Below, in pieces: positions 47,062 to 57,639 of a stretch of 64,000 nucleotides of DNA. The DNA lies in assembly GCA_028641055.1 (NCBI GenBank), contig CM054057.1:399202541-399266540 (forward strand), given 5' to 3'. The translations under genes and the position numbers were made by a program. Origin of the DNA: Alopecurus myosuroides (taxonomy: Eukaryota > Streptophyta > Magnoliopsida > Poales > Poaceae). How positions within the stretch are numbered: the stretch's first letter is position 1; the number at the start of each line of letters is the position of its first letter. Under the pieces are notes generated by a model that was not told the DNA's origin, did not search any database, and worked only from the letters and a program-made list of their open reading frames with translations.

Positions 47062-49350
47062 TTTATTGATAATAATACAAATATTACAAGGTTTGCTACA
47101 AAGGATAAAGAGCAACAAAAATTACAATAGCTTTGCAACTAAGCTAATACAAAAAATTAAACCTAGGACTAAGCCTAGCTACTCCAGTGTAGCTAATTGT
47201 TCAAACCTGCAAAAACAAACATGAAATAAAAATACAAAGTGTTAGTGGGGGGGGGGGTTAGTACCCTCAGGATTCAGTGAGGTGCACTGATTGATCATCA
47301 TAGGGTTTTAAATCCATAAGAGTAGTATCTGTTCTGATTAATTTGCCTCAGACCAGCATCATAGGCATGCTCCTGGAATTACAACTGGCAACATCAAATT
47401 TAAATCACCAGGCAAGTGATAAGGACAGTGAGTAACCAGTGCGGCAAGGGGATGAGACCAAACAGGTACAGGAAAATATCCACACACTAGGTGGCAGTAC
47501 GTTGCTTGCTCATGAGGCAGCAAGCAGCTTAGTCACCTATAAGCACACAGCACACTCAGCCCACAACTTTGGTGCTGTCAAGACCCAACCTGGAGTATAA
47601 AACCTCCATCAACCGTAGGGGATGAGGTCACACCTCATAGTTCCTGCTCAAGCACAAAATACCAGGAAAGGATATCATCCAATCAAGCAAGCCATTAGTT
47701 ACTGGAGCAAGTGTTTGCAATCTTGCAAGCAAGCAGACAAGGCCAAGGTACCAGGGAGCACAAGGAGGAAAACAAGCAATCCACAAGCACCAAAATCCAC
47801 CAACCACTTGATCTATAGCCAAGGTGAATCCCTAAGTACCATCTAAGCCAAAATCTTTGGCTAAGTTGCACATAGGATTAGTGGGGTGCTACAACCCTCA
47901 GGTTGGCATAGAAGTGCTATGCTAATCTCATCACAGGGCATTATTTTCAAGCAAAGTATCTGTTCTTAGATTAACAAGGGCCTCAGGCTATGCATCATGG
48001 GCTTGGGGGCAAAAGAAACAAGTAATAATATCTGTTCTTAATTCATGAGGAGTAAAGAAGCAAAAGAAACCAGTAATAGTATATGTTCTTAATTCATGAG
48101 GAGCAAAGAAGCAAAAGAATCACATAATAGTATCTGTTCTTCCTCATGAGGATTAAAGAAGGAAAAGAAAGCATGGATAGTGTCTGTTCTTATCAGGGGA
48201 GATTAGGAATTAAGATAGAGAGGTGGATAGCAATAGAATGGTGTGACAATATCACAACCAGAAGCACTGGAGGTGTCACACACACACACCTGGTTGCTGG
48301 GCATCAGATCAAAGGATCTGACAGCCCAGAACCAAAGGGATTTATGAAATGGAACATGATATGGTGGATACAATTATTGAGGGCATATTCTCTGAAGAAA
48401 AGTTCAGAGTAACACCTCCCAATTATTTTGCACATCCACAAATCATTAGGAAATTATATACATAGTGTTATCCCATACACAGAAACAAGAAATTATCACT
48501 GGGAGCAAACCCTAAAGGGATCAGTACCCAGAACACCATGGGGAATAATCCAAATAACTTTCCAGCAACAGAATCATCACCATATCCATCTCACAGCACA
48601 AGCCAGCAGAGAAATAAAAATTAGGGCATAATAAAAATTCCCATCCAACACAGAGCTTAGCTAGGAATTCATCCAGCACGCATCCAGTAGGCATTTGGAT
48701 ACAATCCAATGCTACTAATCTCACACTAGGGCACAGGAGGCATCACCGGCACGCACAAGCACGAATCAGCTCGATGGCTGATTCCAGAGCAAGAAGGAGA
48801 AGGCAACAGTGAGAGGGAGAGGAAGAATAGAGGGCAGAGAGAGGGGGGAATCACTTACAGATGGCCACCGTAGTGGTGAACATATCCGGTAGGAGAGTGA
48901 AGCACGGCGGCGGAGCCGCGGTTGCCCGTAGACCATCCCGGCGGCGGCGTCCCCGGAGAAGTCGTCGCAGCAGCAGCACAGCATCTCCAGCAACCAAGGC
49001 ATGGCGCCACGGCCACCAGAGCGGTGGAAAAGCATCCAAGACCTAACCCTAGGGTTAGGGTTCAAAGATCCCGCGGGAGCCACACGAGAAGAGGAACAGA
49101 TCGAGGAGGAGGGCGTGGGTGAGAGCAAGGAAGAGTGAGGAGGCGCAAGGTCGCGGCGGCGGTGGCACAGAGGAGGGGCCGGTGGAAATCGCCGGAGGCG
49201 AACGAACGCGTCGCCTCTGCGTCGCCTTCCGCGTCGCCTCGCGCGGAAGAGGAGGGGATAAGGTGCGGGGCGGGGCGGGTGCGGTGCGGCTGGTCTGGTC
49301 CAGCCTGACCAGACCAGGGGGTTGGGCTTAACCCTAACCCCGGGATCCAC
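47062..49350 (-). other. Antisense gene-like unit inside the Gypsy D 5' LTR
   Basis: On the minus strand a GC-rich head (49350-48860) with an open frame of 194 codons from 49350 is followed by a strong 5' splice site, ATCT|GTAAGT (exon end 48859). At 47207 there is a strong 3' splice site, TTTTTGCAG, and at 47067-47062 AATAAA. Together these look like a two-exon transcription unit with an intron of about 1.65 kb. The encoded peptide is low-complexity (Arg, Pro, Ala, Cys) and unrecognised, so the unit may be non-coding. The same signals exist in the 3' LTR (ORF 60292-59708, donor at 59801/59800, acceptor near 58153, AATAAA 58013-58008). Confidence 0.4.
48029..48190 (+). repeat. Tandem repeat of about 51 bp in the Gypsy D LTR
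   Basis: Units starting TATCTGTTCTTAATTCATGA at 48029, 48080 and 48131, and a partial one at 48181, share AAAGAAGCAAAAGAA and end in AATAG-type sequence. Spacing is 51, 51 and 50 bp. The second LTR has the same array at about 58971-59132. Confidence 0.8.
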
Positions 49351-51313
49351 CTGTCAGCCCTAGGGGCAGACAGGTAAATTGACTGAGATTTAATAAAAAA
49401 AATTAAATTAGAAAATAAATAAAATGAAATATAAACATATCTAAATTTCCAATTTAGAGTACTAGAAAAATCAGAACAAATTTAGTTTTCACACCAAAAC
49501 AAATAGAGCATTACTAGTGGATTATTTAAAAATAATATTATATTCTAACAATTGTTATAATAAATAACCCAACTAATGGGCATATCATTTAAACTTCATT
49601 AACTAGTAATTTTAAAGAAATAAGTTATTACCATGTTTAAGAGAAAAATAATAAGAAAACAGTCAGCTAAAAATTAAAGTAATAAGAAATCAGGAAATTT
49701 AACCAGAAGCACTACTTACATAGAATTGGGGTGATTAAACAAAACAGTTTGGAATAAAGAATTATTATGGTCTTTCTAAAATTGCATACATCTCATCGTT
49801 ATGCATAATAGCATCATTTGCTTCTTTAAACATTGTCTTTACCGGACAATGATGGAATTTTGTAGAACAAGGAAGTCAGGATCCACCTCGAGCTTCAGAC
49901 TTCATTACTTATCCGTATCCAGGCAAGTTCATCACTTGCTCATGTCCATTGAATTATGTCATAACAACTATTTTCAAAATCCTACTGTATTACCACCTAC
50001 TCCAAAAAGAATGCATGATCCTATTTTTATAATAATATGACTAATTGAATGACTACCGAGTGGTAGTGTTCTGTTTGGTGGGCGGATGGAACCATGGTAA
50101 GATGAATAGGTCAAAGGAAGGTTCCATCTGCATGGGAAAGTATTACCTAGGAATTAACCACAAATGCCGTCAGAACTCGGTGCGCCGTAGATATCGCGTT
50201 GACCATGGATCTTCTATGGGGGGAGTAAGTCAACCGTGATACTTTTCTCGTTCGCATGTCAACGGACGCGCCAGAGACGTACGCTGTAGGTCTTGCGGGA
50301 CTACATGCACATGGGTGGGAGCCCTTACGTCCCACGGACTCTGGGGTCTATGAGTGTCTGCCAGGGGCGCGTAGATCTCCATCGTGAGGGGTGGAATCAG
50401 GCGTTCAACCTGCTGGCAGAAATGGGTGGGCATGCGTTGTGCGGAGAAGCACGGTTTGGCTTGGACCAACAACCGGGCCCCACACCTGAGTGGGAGTGGA
50501 CAAGATCGCGCGCCTGGTTGAGCAACATGGTCTTGGTCGTCCATGGGTAAAGTAACGCACCTCTGCAGAGTGTAAAATGATGTGGCATGTTACCCCTTGT
50601 TCCGGGATGGAACTGCGAACGCTACAGGAAAGGCAACTCCATGAAGTTCTAGTCCTGTGATGGTCTGGCGGGCATAGTTTTCATTATTAAAAGCAATCTC
50701 TTGAAGAAAGATTTGACAAAACTTGCATCTGTCTAGACTCCTTAGAGTCGAGGACCGTAGCTAGTGCATACATTACTTCTGTACTTACAGGAACTTGCTG
50801 AGTAACGCTCATTACTCATTCAATCCCGTTTGACCCCTGCTTAGGTTATGAGAACCTAGAAGAAGCATCATTCAACATACTTGGAGGCCAGGAGGATATC
50901 TTCTACGAAGAACCGGACCTCTCCGGTGGAGTAGAAGGAGTTGACTATCTCATCCAGTACGGAGCAGATCCCAACGGGGATGAGTCCGACTAGGTTTAGC
51001 CTAGTCTAAATAACTACTGAGTCACGGTTGAATCGAGCAGTCATAAACTCTTTTATTGACTGTTGAGTTCCCGTGCTTTCAACTGTTTACTTTTCGGTGA
51101 GCGCTTTTACTTCAATAATGGATGATCTCCATGTGAGCTCATCCTGTTGTCAGAACTCTATGTTTGTAATATATTTGGTGTATGTTAATCAGACCCGCAA
51201 TGTTTCTGCTGTACCACCCTGAGGGATGTAATATTTGCGGAACGGTGTTCTGTGAGTGTTATATCAACGACTGGCGTACTACAACATGCAGTGGTATGCA
51301 GGGTCACCACAGC

Positions 51314-51325
51314 TGGTATCAGAGC
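51314..51325 (+). other. Gypsy D primer-binding site
   Basis: TGGTATCAGAGC, two bases after the LTR, is complementary to the 3' end of initiator tRNA-Met. Confidence 0.9.
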
Positions 51326-51513
51326 AATTGCTTTGACCTTAGGTTGGAAACCTAGTAAAGGGATATACCCTGTCGGGTTTTAGAACGTACCAATAAAGAA
51401 TTCACTGGAAATATGATAGGTATTCACTTGAGAATACACTGGTTATATTTCCAGTATGTTGAATTTTTATGAGGATCTAATCATAATATTTATATTATTT
51501 GTGATCAGTGATC

Positions 51514-52722
51514 ATGAACGGCGGAGGTTCCGGAAGCACAGAGTGGGTAAAGCATGAGAGGCTGGATCAATGCCATGGGGAGTTGACCGAGCAACTGCGA
51601 GCATTGCTTCGAGCGTTCGGATGCGACACCAACATTAAAGCCAATACTTATACATTTAAAGATGGGGAAGTAGTCCTGAAGTATAGGGTATTAATTTTAA
51701 TACCTAGAGAATTAACCCCACATGTGTCCACACCTAGTGGTGAAGCTAGGAATCAGATGGCAGCCTACCAGCAAGCCTTAGTGGAAGCCTTAGCTACCAT
51801 CCGAGAGTTTAAGGCTAACCAGTTATCAGGCACTAGTCTCACAGCTATCCCACACGACCACTTAAGCACAGAGTTGGCACTTGATCATTCTGTGCTAATT
51901 AAAACCAAGCCTAAGCTAGCCACAAGTCTTTTAGATCGATATAGGAAATTGGTGGGATCCTTCTATAAAACACATAAGGTCATCGTTGATGACAAGGATG
52001 GGATGTTGAAGGATTTAGCCAAGCCGTCTAGTCATGAGCAGAAGGGGAAACAGAAGGCTCAGGAGAGCAGTGAACCTTATTATACCCCAGGACCTGAGGC
52101 AGCTAGGAAATCCCAGTATGACAGACCGTCCAGGTATTCTACCACACCAGAACACATACACTACCCTGTTATACCACCTAGTGAGCCAGAGCCATATGAT
52201 CCGTTCGATATATCGGATACACCCAGGGATATTAACTCCAACACTTTTGGTGGGGTCCCAGACTCAGATTCTTTTATGGAGAATTCTGATGGCTGGAGGT
52301 ATGACTGGTATCCTGGTACCAGCCAGCATCCGATTCCTTGTGACAACATGTCAGAGGAGGAGGAGCAGGATAGTGTGGAGATAGTGGAAGCCGAGGAGGC
52401 GGAGATAGTCGCCATAAATATCTCATCTGACGAGGAGGAGCCGGATGAAGTCCAGCCGATGCAGGAGGAACCGTTTGACCACAGCCACTGCACGAGTACC
52501 ACCTGTTTTGCAGAAGGTGAAGCTTCACAGGAAACTAGTACCAACGAGTTTGTGTCCTATCTTGACAACTATCTGGATAATGACTGGCTCTCTTTGAGCG
52601 ATAACCAGTCCATGGATACATCAGACACGGATTACGTGCCAACTGGGAGGTCATACTACCCGGAGGCGGTGCGCAGGACTCCACGTTACACTGGATGGAC
52701 TCCTGGTATGTACTCCGAGTAG
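51514..52722 (+). CDS. Extra ORF of Gypsy D between primer-binding site and gag, function unknown
   Basis: An intact frame of 402 codons runs from ATG 51514 to TAG. Residues 1-170 look folded and mixed-charge (GELTEQLRALLRAFGC near the start; LLDRYRKLVGSFYKTHKV near 140-160). Residues 170-400 are acidic, Ser/Pro/Tyr-rich and probably disordered. At residues 298-309, IVAINISSDEEE fits the pattern of a SUMO-interacting motif: hydrophobic core plus acidic tail. There is no zinc knuckle, protease or polymerase motif, so it is not gag or pol. The next gene, gag, starts 318 bases downstream. Extra 5' ORFs are known in some Ty3/Gypsy lineages (for example Ogre/Tat), but are less usual next to a chromodomain-type pol. 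It stayed open while gag collected frameshifts. The function is unknown. Confidence 0.6.
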   Translation: MNGGGSGSTEWVKHERLDQCHGELTEQLRALLRAFGCDTNIKANTYTFKDGEVVLKYRVLILIPRELTPHVSTPSGEARNQMAAYQQALVEALATIREFKANQLSGTSLTAIPHDHLSTELALDHSVLIKTKPKLATSLLDRYRKLVGSFYKTHKVIVDDKDGMLKDLAKPSSHEQKGKQKAQESSEPYYTPGPEAARKSQYDRPSRYSTTPEHIHYPVIPPSEPEPYDPFDISDTPRDINSNTFGGVPDSDSFMENSDGWRYDWYPGTSQHPIPCDNMSEEEEQDSVEIVEAEEAEIVAINISSDEEEPDEVQPMQEEPFDHSHCTSTTCFAEGEASQETSTNEFVSYLDNYLDNDWLSLSDNQSMDTSDTDYVPTGRSYYPEAVRRTPRYTGWTPGMYSE

Positions 52723-53040
52723 TACAATGACGTTCAAGGAGAGTATGTAAGGGCTCGAATTACGTAGTAGTTTGAAGTTTCGGGCCGTGTAATTAAATAA
52801 GGGTCGGAATGTTTAAGTGACCCAGTGGTGTTTCTTACGGTTGTACTCTAAGTATTCACTGCGGTGAAGGTTTGTATCAACTTATAAGTACATGTAATAT
52901 ATGTGTAGTATGTTGTTTGTATCTGGATTTGGATTTTGCTTCTCTTGTGTGGTTAGTGTTGCATGTGAAGTGAGGCTCAGAAAGCATAAGCATGATGTAA
53001 TTATGAGTTTTTTCGCTTCATATTGCAGGACTAAAGGGTT
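52723..53040 (+). other. Spacer between the extra ORF and gag
   Basis: These 318 bases of T-rich DNA hold no ORF. TTATGAGTTTTTTCGCTTCATATTGCAG|G around 53002-53030 resembles a 3' splice site just before the gag ATG at 53041. A spliced gag mRNA that skips the extra ORF is therefore possible. Confidence 0.4.
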
Positions 53041-53961
53041 ATGGAAAGTGGCGAGCCCAGTGTGGCTGACGCTCAGCGTCAGGAGAGAGAGAACAAAGCT
53101 AAAGCTGATGAAGATGCCGCAAGAGCCGAGTTACCACCACCACCACCACTCAGGCCACTGGCGGAGCAAAGCTTCATGGAGTACATGCGATTTGTACAGG
53201 AGAACCAAAACAAATTCATGCAGGAAATGCTTAACCAGGTGGGACCTGGGCGAGCAGCGGAACCTAGAAACCTCACACTGTCGGATTTCCTTAAAACCAA
53301 ACCAGCACCGTTCGCTACGGCCAAGGACCCCATGGAAGCTGAAGACTGGTTGGTTGACACAGAGAGGAATCTGAAGGCTATTAAGGCCAGTGATGAAGAG
53401 AAGGTGCGATTCGCTACACACCTTCTAAATGGTCCCGCAGCAGCTTGGTGGGATAATCAAATCATTATGAAGCCACCAGGGAGGGAATTTACCTGGAATG
53501 AGTTTAAGGAGAAGTTCAGGGAATATCATGTCCCTGATAGCGTCATGGAAATTATGCGGAGGCAATTTGAGGATCTGCAGCAGGGGACGCACAGATGATA
53601 TGGTACGTCAATGAATTCAGCAGACTGTCTCGCTATGCTGCGGATGAAGTGGATACAGATAAAAAGAGAATCAAGAGATTTCTGAGAGGGATGGATCCTT
53701 ATGCAGCCATGAAATTAAGGACTTCCAAACCAGCGAACTTTCAAGAGCTGATGAACTCTGCTGTCACTTGGGATAATGACTACAAGTTGGTTCAGTTGAA
53801 TCGACAGAAGAAGGCCAAGTTTGAGCCCAAGAAGTTCCAACCCAGTAAGCCTACTACAAACTTGAGCTTCAAACCCAGGATAAGGACGGGAGGAGTTCCG
53901 CTCAATCGTGGACCATTCAACCCAGAAATCAGATAATTTGTCATGGTTGTGGACTTCCGGA
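53041..53961 (+). pseudogene. Gypsy D gag with three frameshifts
   Basis: Gag opens at ATG 53041. Three frames cover it in turn: to a TGA at 53596-53598, then to a TAA at 53934-53936, and then the pol frame. Each change fits the loss of one base, near 53590, near 53932 and at about 53959 (a G lost in CCGG). The retrotransposon-gag core is recognisable: EAEDWLVDTERNLKAI and AAAWWDN around residues 100-140, then YVNEFSRLSRYA after the first shift. The first zinc knuckle is disrupted by the last two shifts; the second, [14 protein letters not shown] (about 53998-54039), is intact. Gag would form the virus-like particle, so this copy is probably dependent on another element if the shifts are real. 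Confidence 0.85.
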
Positions 53962-56900
53962 CATATCAAGAGTGAGTGCAAGAAGCCCAGGGTTGTTTGC
54001 TTTGGTTGTGGAAAAGAAGGACATTATAAGACAGAGTGTCCTAACAAGACAAACGGAGGGGGGTTCAACAAGGGTGGAGCAAAGCCCGGAGGAGCCAGCG
54101 GATTTTCTGCTGGAAGTGGTAGCAGCGGGAAGAACAATAATGGCAAAAGACCTAGAGCCTTCGGGAAACTGAATTGCACATCTCTGGAGGAGGCTGACAA
54201 CTCAGATACCGCCGTACTAGGTACGCTCAGTCTTCTTACCCAATATGGCAAAGTTTTATTTGATACCGGTGCCACCACATCATTCATCTCTAGTTATTTT
54301 GTGGATAAATATGGGGTAAGGTGTTCACGTTTAGAATGTCCTCTTACCGTTATGACGGCGGGAGGTACGCTCGTAGTTACGCGTGCTAGACCAGATCAAG
54401 TCATCATGATCTGTGGTTGCACGTACTATGCGGATCTATTCGTTATTCCTTTGAAGAACATTGATGCTGTTCTGGGAATGGACTGGATGACGGAGAACGG
54501 AGCTTTGATTGATTGTGAGGAGAAGACAGTCTCTCTTAGAAGACCTGGAGGAGGAAGAGTTACTTATCAAGCAGATAAACATACTCATGTAGAGGCAGAA
54601 CTTCAACTCAACTCACTCAATGAAGCTAAATTAGAAGATATACCAGTAGTCAATGAGTTTCCAGATGTTTTTCCAGCAGAATTGCCGGGAATGCCACCAG
54701 ATAGGGAGATAGAGTTTACCATTGACTTGAGACCAGGTACATCACCCATTGCTCAAGCACCATACAAGATGGGTCCTAAGGAGTTAAAAGAACTTAAGGA
54801 ACAGTTAGATGAGCTGGAAAGTAAGGGATTCATCCGAGAAAGTGTTTCACCATGGGGATCACCCGTGATATTTGTGGACAAGAGAGATGGAGGCCGAAGA
54901 ATGTGTGGTGATTTTAGAAACCTGAATAATGTCACTATCAAGAACAAGTATCCATTACCAAGAATACAAGATCTATTTGATCAAGTTTACGGAGCTGGAG
55001 TGTTCTCCAAGATTGATCTCAGGTCAGGGTACCATCAGATCAAGATCAAACCAGAAGATGTACCCAAAACAGCCTTTGTTTCAAGGTACGGACATCATGA
55101 ATATTTGGTTGTTCCTTTTGGGCTGACCAATGCACCTGCTATTTTCATGAATTTGATGAACAAGATCTTCATGCCATACTTGGATAAGTTCGTGATTGTG
55201 TTCATCGATGATATCTTGATATATTCAAAGAACAAAGAAGATCATGCCAAGCATTTAAGAATAGCGCTACAAGTTCTGAGGGAACATCAACTCTATGCAA
55301 AATTCAGCAAGTGTGAGTTCTGGTTAGACCAAGTGGAATTTCTTGGACATGTTATCAGCAAAGAAGGTATTGCAGTAAATCCAGACAAAGTAAAGTCAGT
55401 CTTAGATTGGAAGGCACCAACCACTGTCAAGGAAGTTCGAGGATTCCTTGGAATGGCCGGGTATTACAGAAGATTCATTGAAGGATTCTCTAAAATAGCT
55501 GGGCCAATGACCAATTTGTTAAGGAAGAATACTCCTTTCATATGGTCAGATAAGTGTGAAGCCAGTTTTCAGGAGTTAAAGAAACGACTAACAACAGCTC
55601 CAATCTTAGCAGTACCAGAACCGGGCAAAGATTACATTGTTTATTGTGATGCATCCAAGAATGGATTGGGATGTGTGCTCATGCAAGATCGTAAGGTAAT
55701 AGCTTATGGTTCAAGACAGCTCAAACCACATGAAGTAAATTACCCAACGCATGAGTTAGAATTGGCAGCGGTAGTGTTTGCTTTGAAGAGATGGAGGTCA
55801 TTCCTCTATGGATCAAAGTGCGAGCTTTACACAGACCATAAGAGTCTCAAATATTTCTTCACTCAGAAAGAGTTAAATATGAGGCAAAGGAGATGGTTAG
55901 AATTGATCAAAGACTATGACCTTACTATCAATTACACACCAGGGAAAGCTAATGTGGTAGCCGATGCTTTAAGTCGGAAGAGTACTGACAGTCCACCAAT
56001 TCAATATGAGTTACCAAAAGAGTTGCAAAGAGAAATTGAACAAGCAGAGATTGAGGTACTTGAGGTACAATCTTTGGGAGGCTTGTATACCATGCGGGTC
56101 ATGGAAGAAAGAACAAGTGATCTTAGAAATGAGATAATTCGGCGGCAAGACGAAGATCCATTCATAAAAGAAGAACTCCAAAGAATTGGGGAAGGAAGAC
56201 CTTCCGAATTCCACTTAGGAGAACATGGTTCATTATGGTTTAACAAACGGCTTTGTGTACCTGACATTCCGGAGATTAAGAAATTGATACTTCGGGAAGC
56301 TCATGAAACGCCGTACTCTATACATCCTGGAAGTACCAAGATGTATATGGATCTCAGAGATATATTTTGGTGGAACAACATGAAAAGAGAGATTGCCAAG
56401 TATGTTTCTGAATGTCACACATGTCAAAGAGTAAAGGCTGAACATCAAAGTCCGGCAGGTCCATTACAACCTTTGGAGATTCCTGAATGGAAGTGGGAGG
56501 AAATTGGTATGGATTTCATTACCGGGTTACCAATGACTAAAACCCAAAAGGACATGATATGGGTCATTGTTGACAGGCTGACCAAGAGTGCACATTTCCT
56601 AGCAGTCAACCAGAAGGATAACGCTGAGAAGCTGGTGAATGTTTATGTCAAAGAGATAGTTAGTAAACATGGTATTCCAAAGAGAATAGTCTCAGATCGA
56701 GGATCCGTGTTCACTTCAGAATTCTGGAAGAAGATACATAAAGCTCTGGGATCTCAATTAGATTTCAGTACTGCTTATCATCCTCAGACCGGAGGGCAAA
56801 CTGAAAGAACTAATCAGATTCTGGAAGACATGCTTCGGGCATGTGTCCTTGATTCTGGAGGATCATGGGATGAACATTTACCATTAGCAGAATTCTCCTA

Positions 56901-57639
56901 CAACAATAGTTATCAAAGTAGTCTTAAGGCAGCACCCTTTGAAGTACTGTATGGTCGAAAGTGTAGGTCACCGATTTGTTGGTTCGAGACCGGAGAAAAG
57001 TCTGAATTTGAACCAGATTACATCAAAGATCAGCAACGAGTGGTTGATATCATCAGAGACCGTTTGAAAATAGCTCAAAGCCGTCAAAAGAGTTATGCTG
57101 ATCAGAAGAGAAGGACATGGGAACCGGAAGTCGGAGATTTGGTATATCTCCGAGTTAGTCCAATGAAAGGGCTTATGAGGTTCGGTGTTAAAGGGAAATT
57201 AAGTCCGCGATATATAGGACCTTACAAGATCCTAGCTCAGAACAGGAATGTAGCGTATACCCTCCAGCTACCTGATCGGTTAAAACAAGTTCACAATGTT
57301 TTCCACGTATCCCAACTCCGGAAGTGTTTGAAGGAGCCGGAAGATTCGGTTAATCAAGAGGAGTTAGAATTGGAATCAGACCTCACATATGTCGAGGAAC
57401 CAGAAAAGATTCTAGCCGAAGATTGGAAGAGACTCCGAAACAGAGCAATCAAGTACTGTAAGGTACAGTGGAAACATCATCCTGAACGAGAAGCTACCTG
57501 GGAGAAAGAAGAGGAGCTACGACAGAACTACCCCGAGCTATTCAGGTATTATGGTTACAACTTCGGGACGAAGTTCTCGTTAAGGAGGGAAGACTGTAAT
57601 GTCCCAGCGTTTAGGAACTCACGGGGGGGTAGAATATAA
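53962..57639 (+). CDS. Gypsy D pol: protease, reverse transcriptase, RNase H, integrase, chromodomain-like tail
   Basis: The frame stays open for more than 1200 codons. In order it holds the second gag zinc knuckle (53998-54039), the protease LFDTGATTS (Asp codon at 54262), the reverse transcriptase with [10 protein letters not shown] (55201-55230), and RNase H with YCDASKNG (55642). Integrase follows with an HHCC-type start ([15 protein letters not shown], about 56300-56430), GMDFITGLP (near 56506) and the DDE core [11 protein letters not shown] (near 56695). The tail at about 57390-57545 resembles a chromodomain, which in chromoviruses helps target integration to heterochromatin. There is no start codon of its own; it would be made by fusion to or readthrough from gag. 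The stop at 57637-57639 lies 43-45 bases inside the 3' LTR. Confidence 0.92.
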   Translation, partial: HIKSECKKPRVVCFGCGKEGHYKTECPNKTNGGGFNKGGAKPGGASGFSAGSGSSGKNNNGKRPRAFGKLNCTSLEEADNSDTAVLGTLSLLTQYGKVLFDTGATTSFISSYFVDKYGVRCSRLECPLTVMTAGGTLVVTRARPDQVIMICGCTYYADLFVIPLKNIDAVLGMDWMTENGALIDCEEKTVSLRRPGGGRVTYQADKHTHVEAELQLNSLNEAKLEDIPVVNEFPDVFPAELPGMPPDREIEFTIDLRPGTSPIAQAPYKMGPKELKELKEQLDELESKGFIRESVSPWGSPVIFVDKRDGGRRMCGDFRNLNNVTIKNKYPLPRIQDLFDQVYGAGVFSKIDLRSGYHQIKIKPEDVPKTAFVSRYGHHEYLVVPFGLTNAPAIFMNLMNKIFMPYLDKFVIVFIDDILIYSKNKEDHAKHLRIALQVLREHQLYAKFSKCEFWLDQVEFLGHVISKEGIAVNPDKVKSVLDWKAPTTVKEVRGFLGMAGYYRRFIEGFSKIAGPMTNLLRKNTPFIWSDKCEASFQELKKRLTTAPILAVPEPGKDYIVYCDASKNGLGCVLMQDRKVIAYGSRQLKPHEVNYPTHELELAAVVFALKRWRSFLYGSKCELYTDHKSLKYFFTQKELNMRQRRWLELIKDYDLTINYTPGKANVVADALSRKSTDSPPIQYELPKELQREIEQAEIEVLEVQSLGGLYTMRVMEERTSDLRNEIIRRQDEDPFIKEELQRIGEGRPSEFHLGEHGSLWFNKRLCVPDIPEIKKLILREAHETPYSIHPGSTKMYMDLRDIFWWNNMKREIAKYVSECHTCQRVKAEHQSPAGPLQPLEIPEWKWEEIGMDFITGLPMTKTQKDMIWVIVDRLTKSAHFLAVNQKDNAEKLVNVYVKEIVSKHGIPKRIVSDRGSVFTSEFWKKIHKALGSQLDFSTAYHPQTGGQTERTNQILEDMLRACVLDSGGSWDEHLPLAEFSYNNSYQSSLKAAPFEVLYGRKCRSPICWFETGEKSEFEPDYIKDQQRVVDIIRDRLKIAQSRQKSYADQKRRTWEPEVGDLVYLRVSPMKGLMRFGVKGKLSPRYIGPYKILAQNRNVAYTLQLPDRLKQVHNVFHVSQLRKCLKEPEDSVNQEELELESDLTYVEEPEKILAEDWKRLRNRAIKYCKVQWKHHPEREATWEKEEELRQNYPELFRYYGYNFGTKFSLRREDCNVPAFRNSRGGRI
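57582..57593 (+). other. Gypsy D polypurine tract
   Basis: AAGGAGGGAAGA lies just before the 3' LTR start at 57595, inside the pol frame. Confidence 0.8.

Larger units (their letters stand above)
46647..51311 (+). repeat. Gypsy D 5' LTR
   Basis: It starts TGTAATGTCCCAGCG and ends GGGTCACCACA. The 3' half (about 50040-51311) resembles the LTR at 1-3461. The 5' half (about 47060-49350) has gene-like signals on the minus strand. A CTTGCTGAGTAAC block and an acidic mini-frame ending at TAG 50991-50993 lie near the right end. Confidence 0.95.

Noticed and set aside
47622..48631. Several short plus-strand frames repeated at 58564-59573
   Set aside because: They are repeated only because the two LTRs are copies; the peptides look random.
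53908..53961. Apparent GTG start of a 1243-codon polyprotein
   Set aside because: The first codons lie across the disrupted gag zinc knuckle; the frame is opened by frameshifts and is not a true start.
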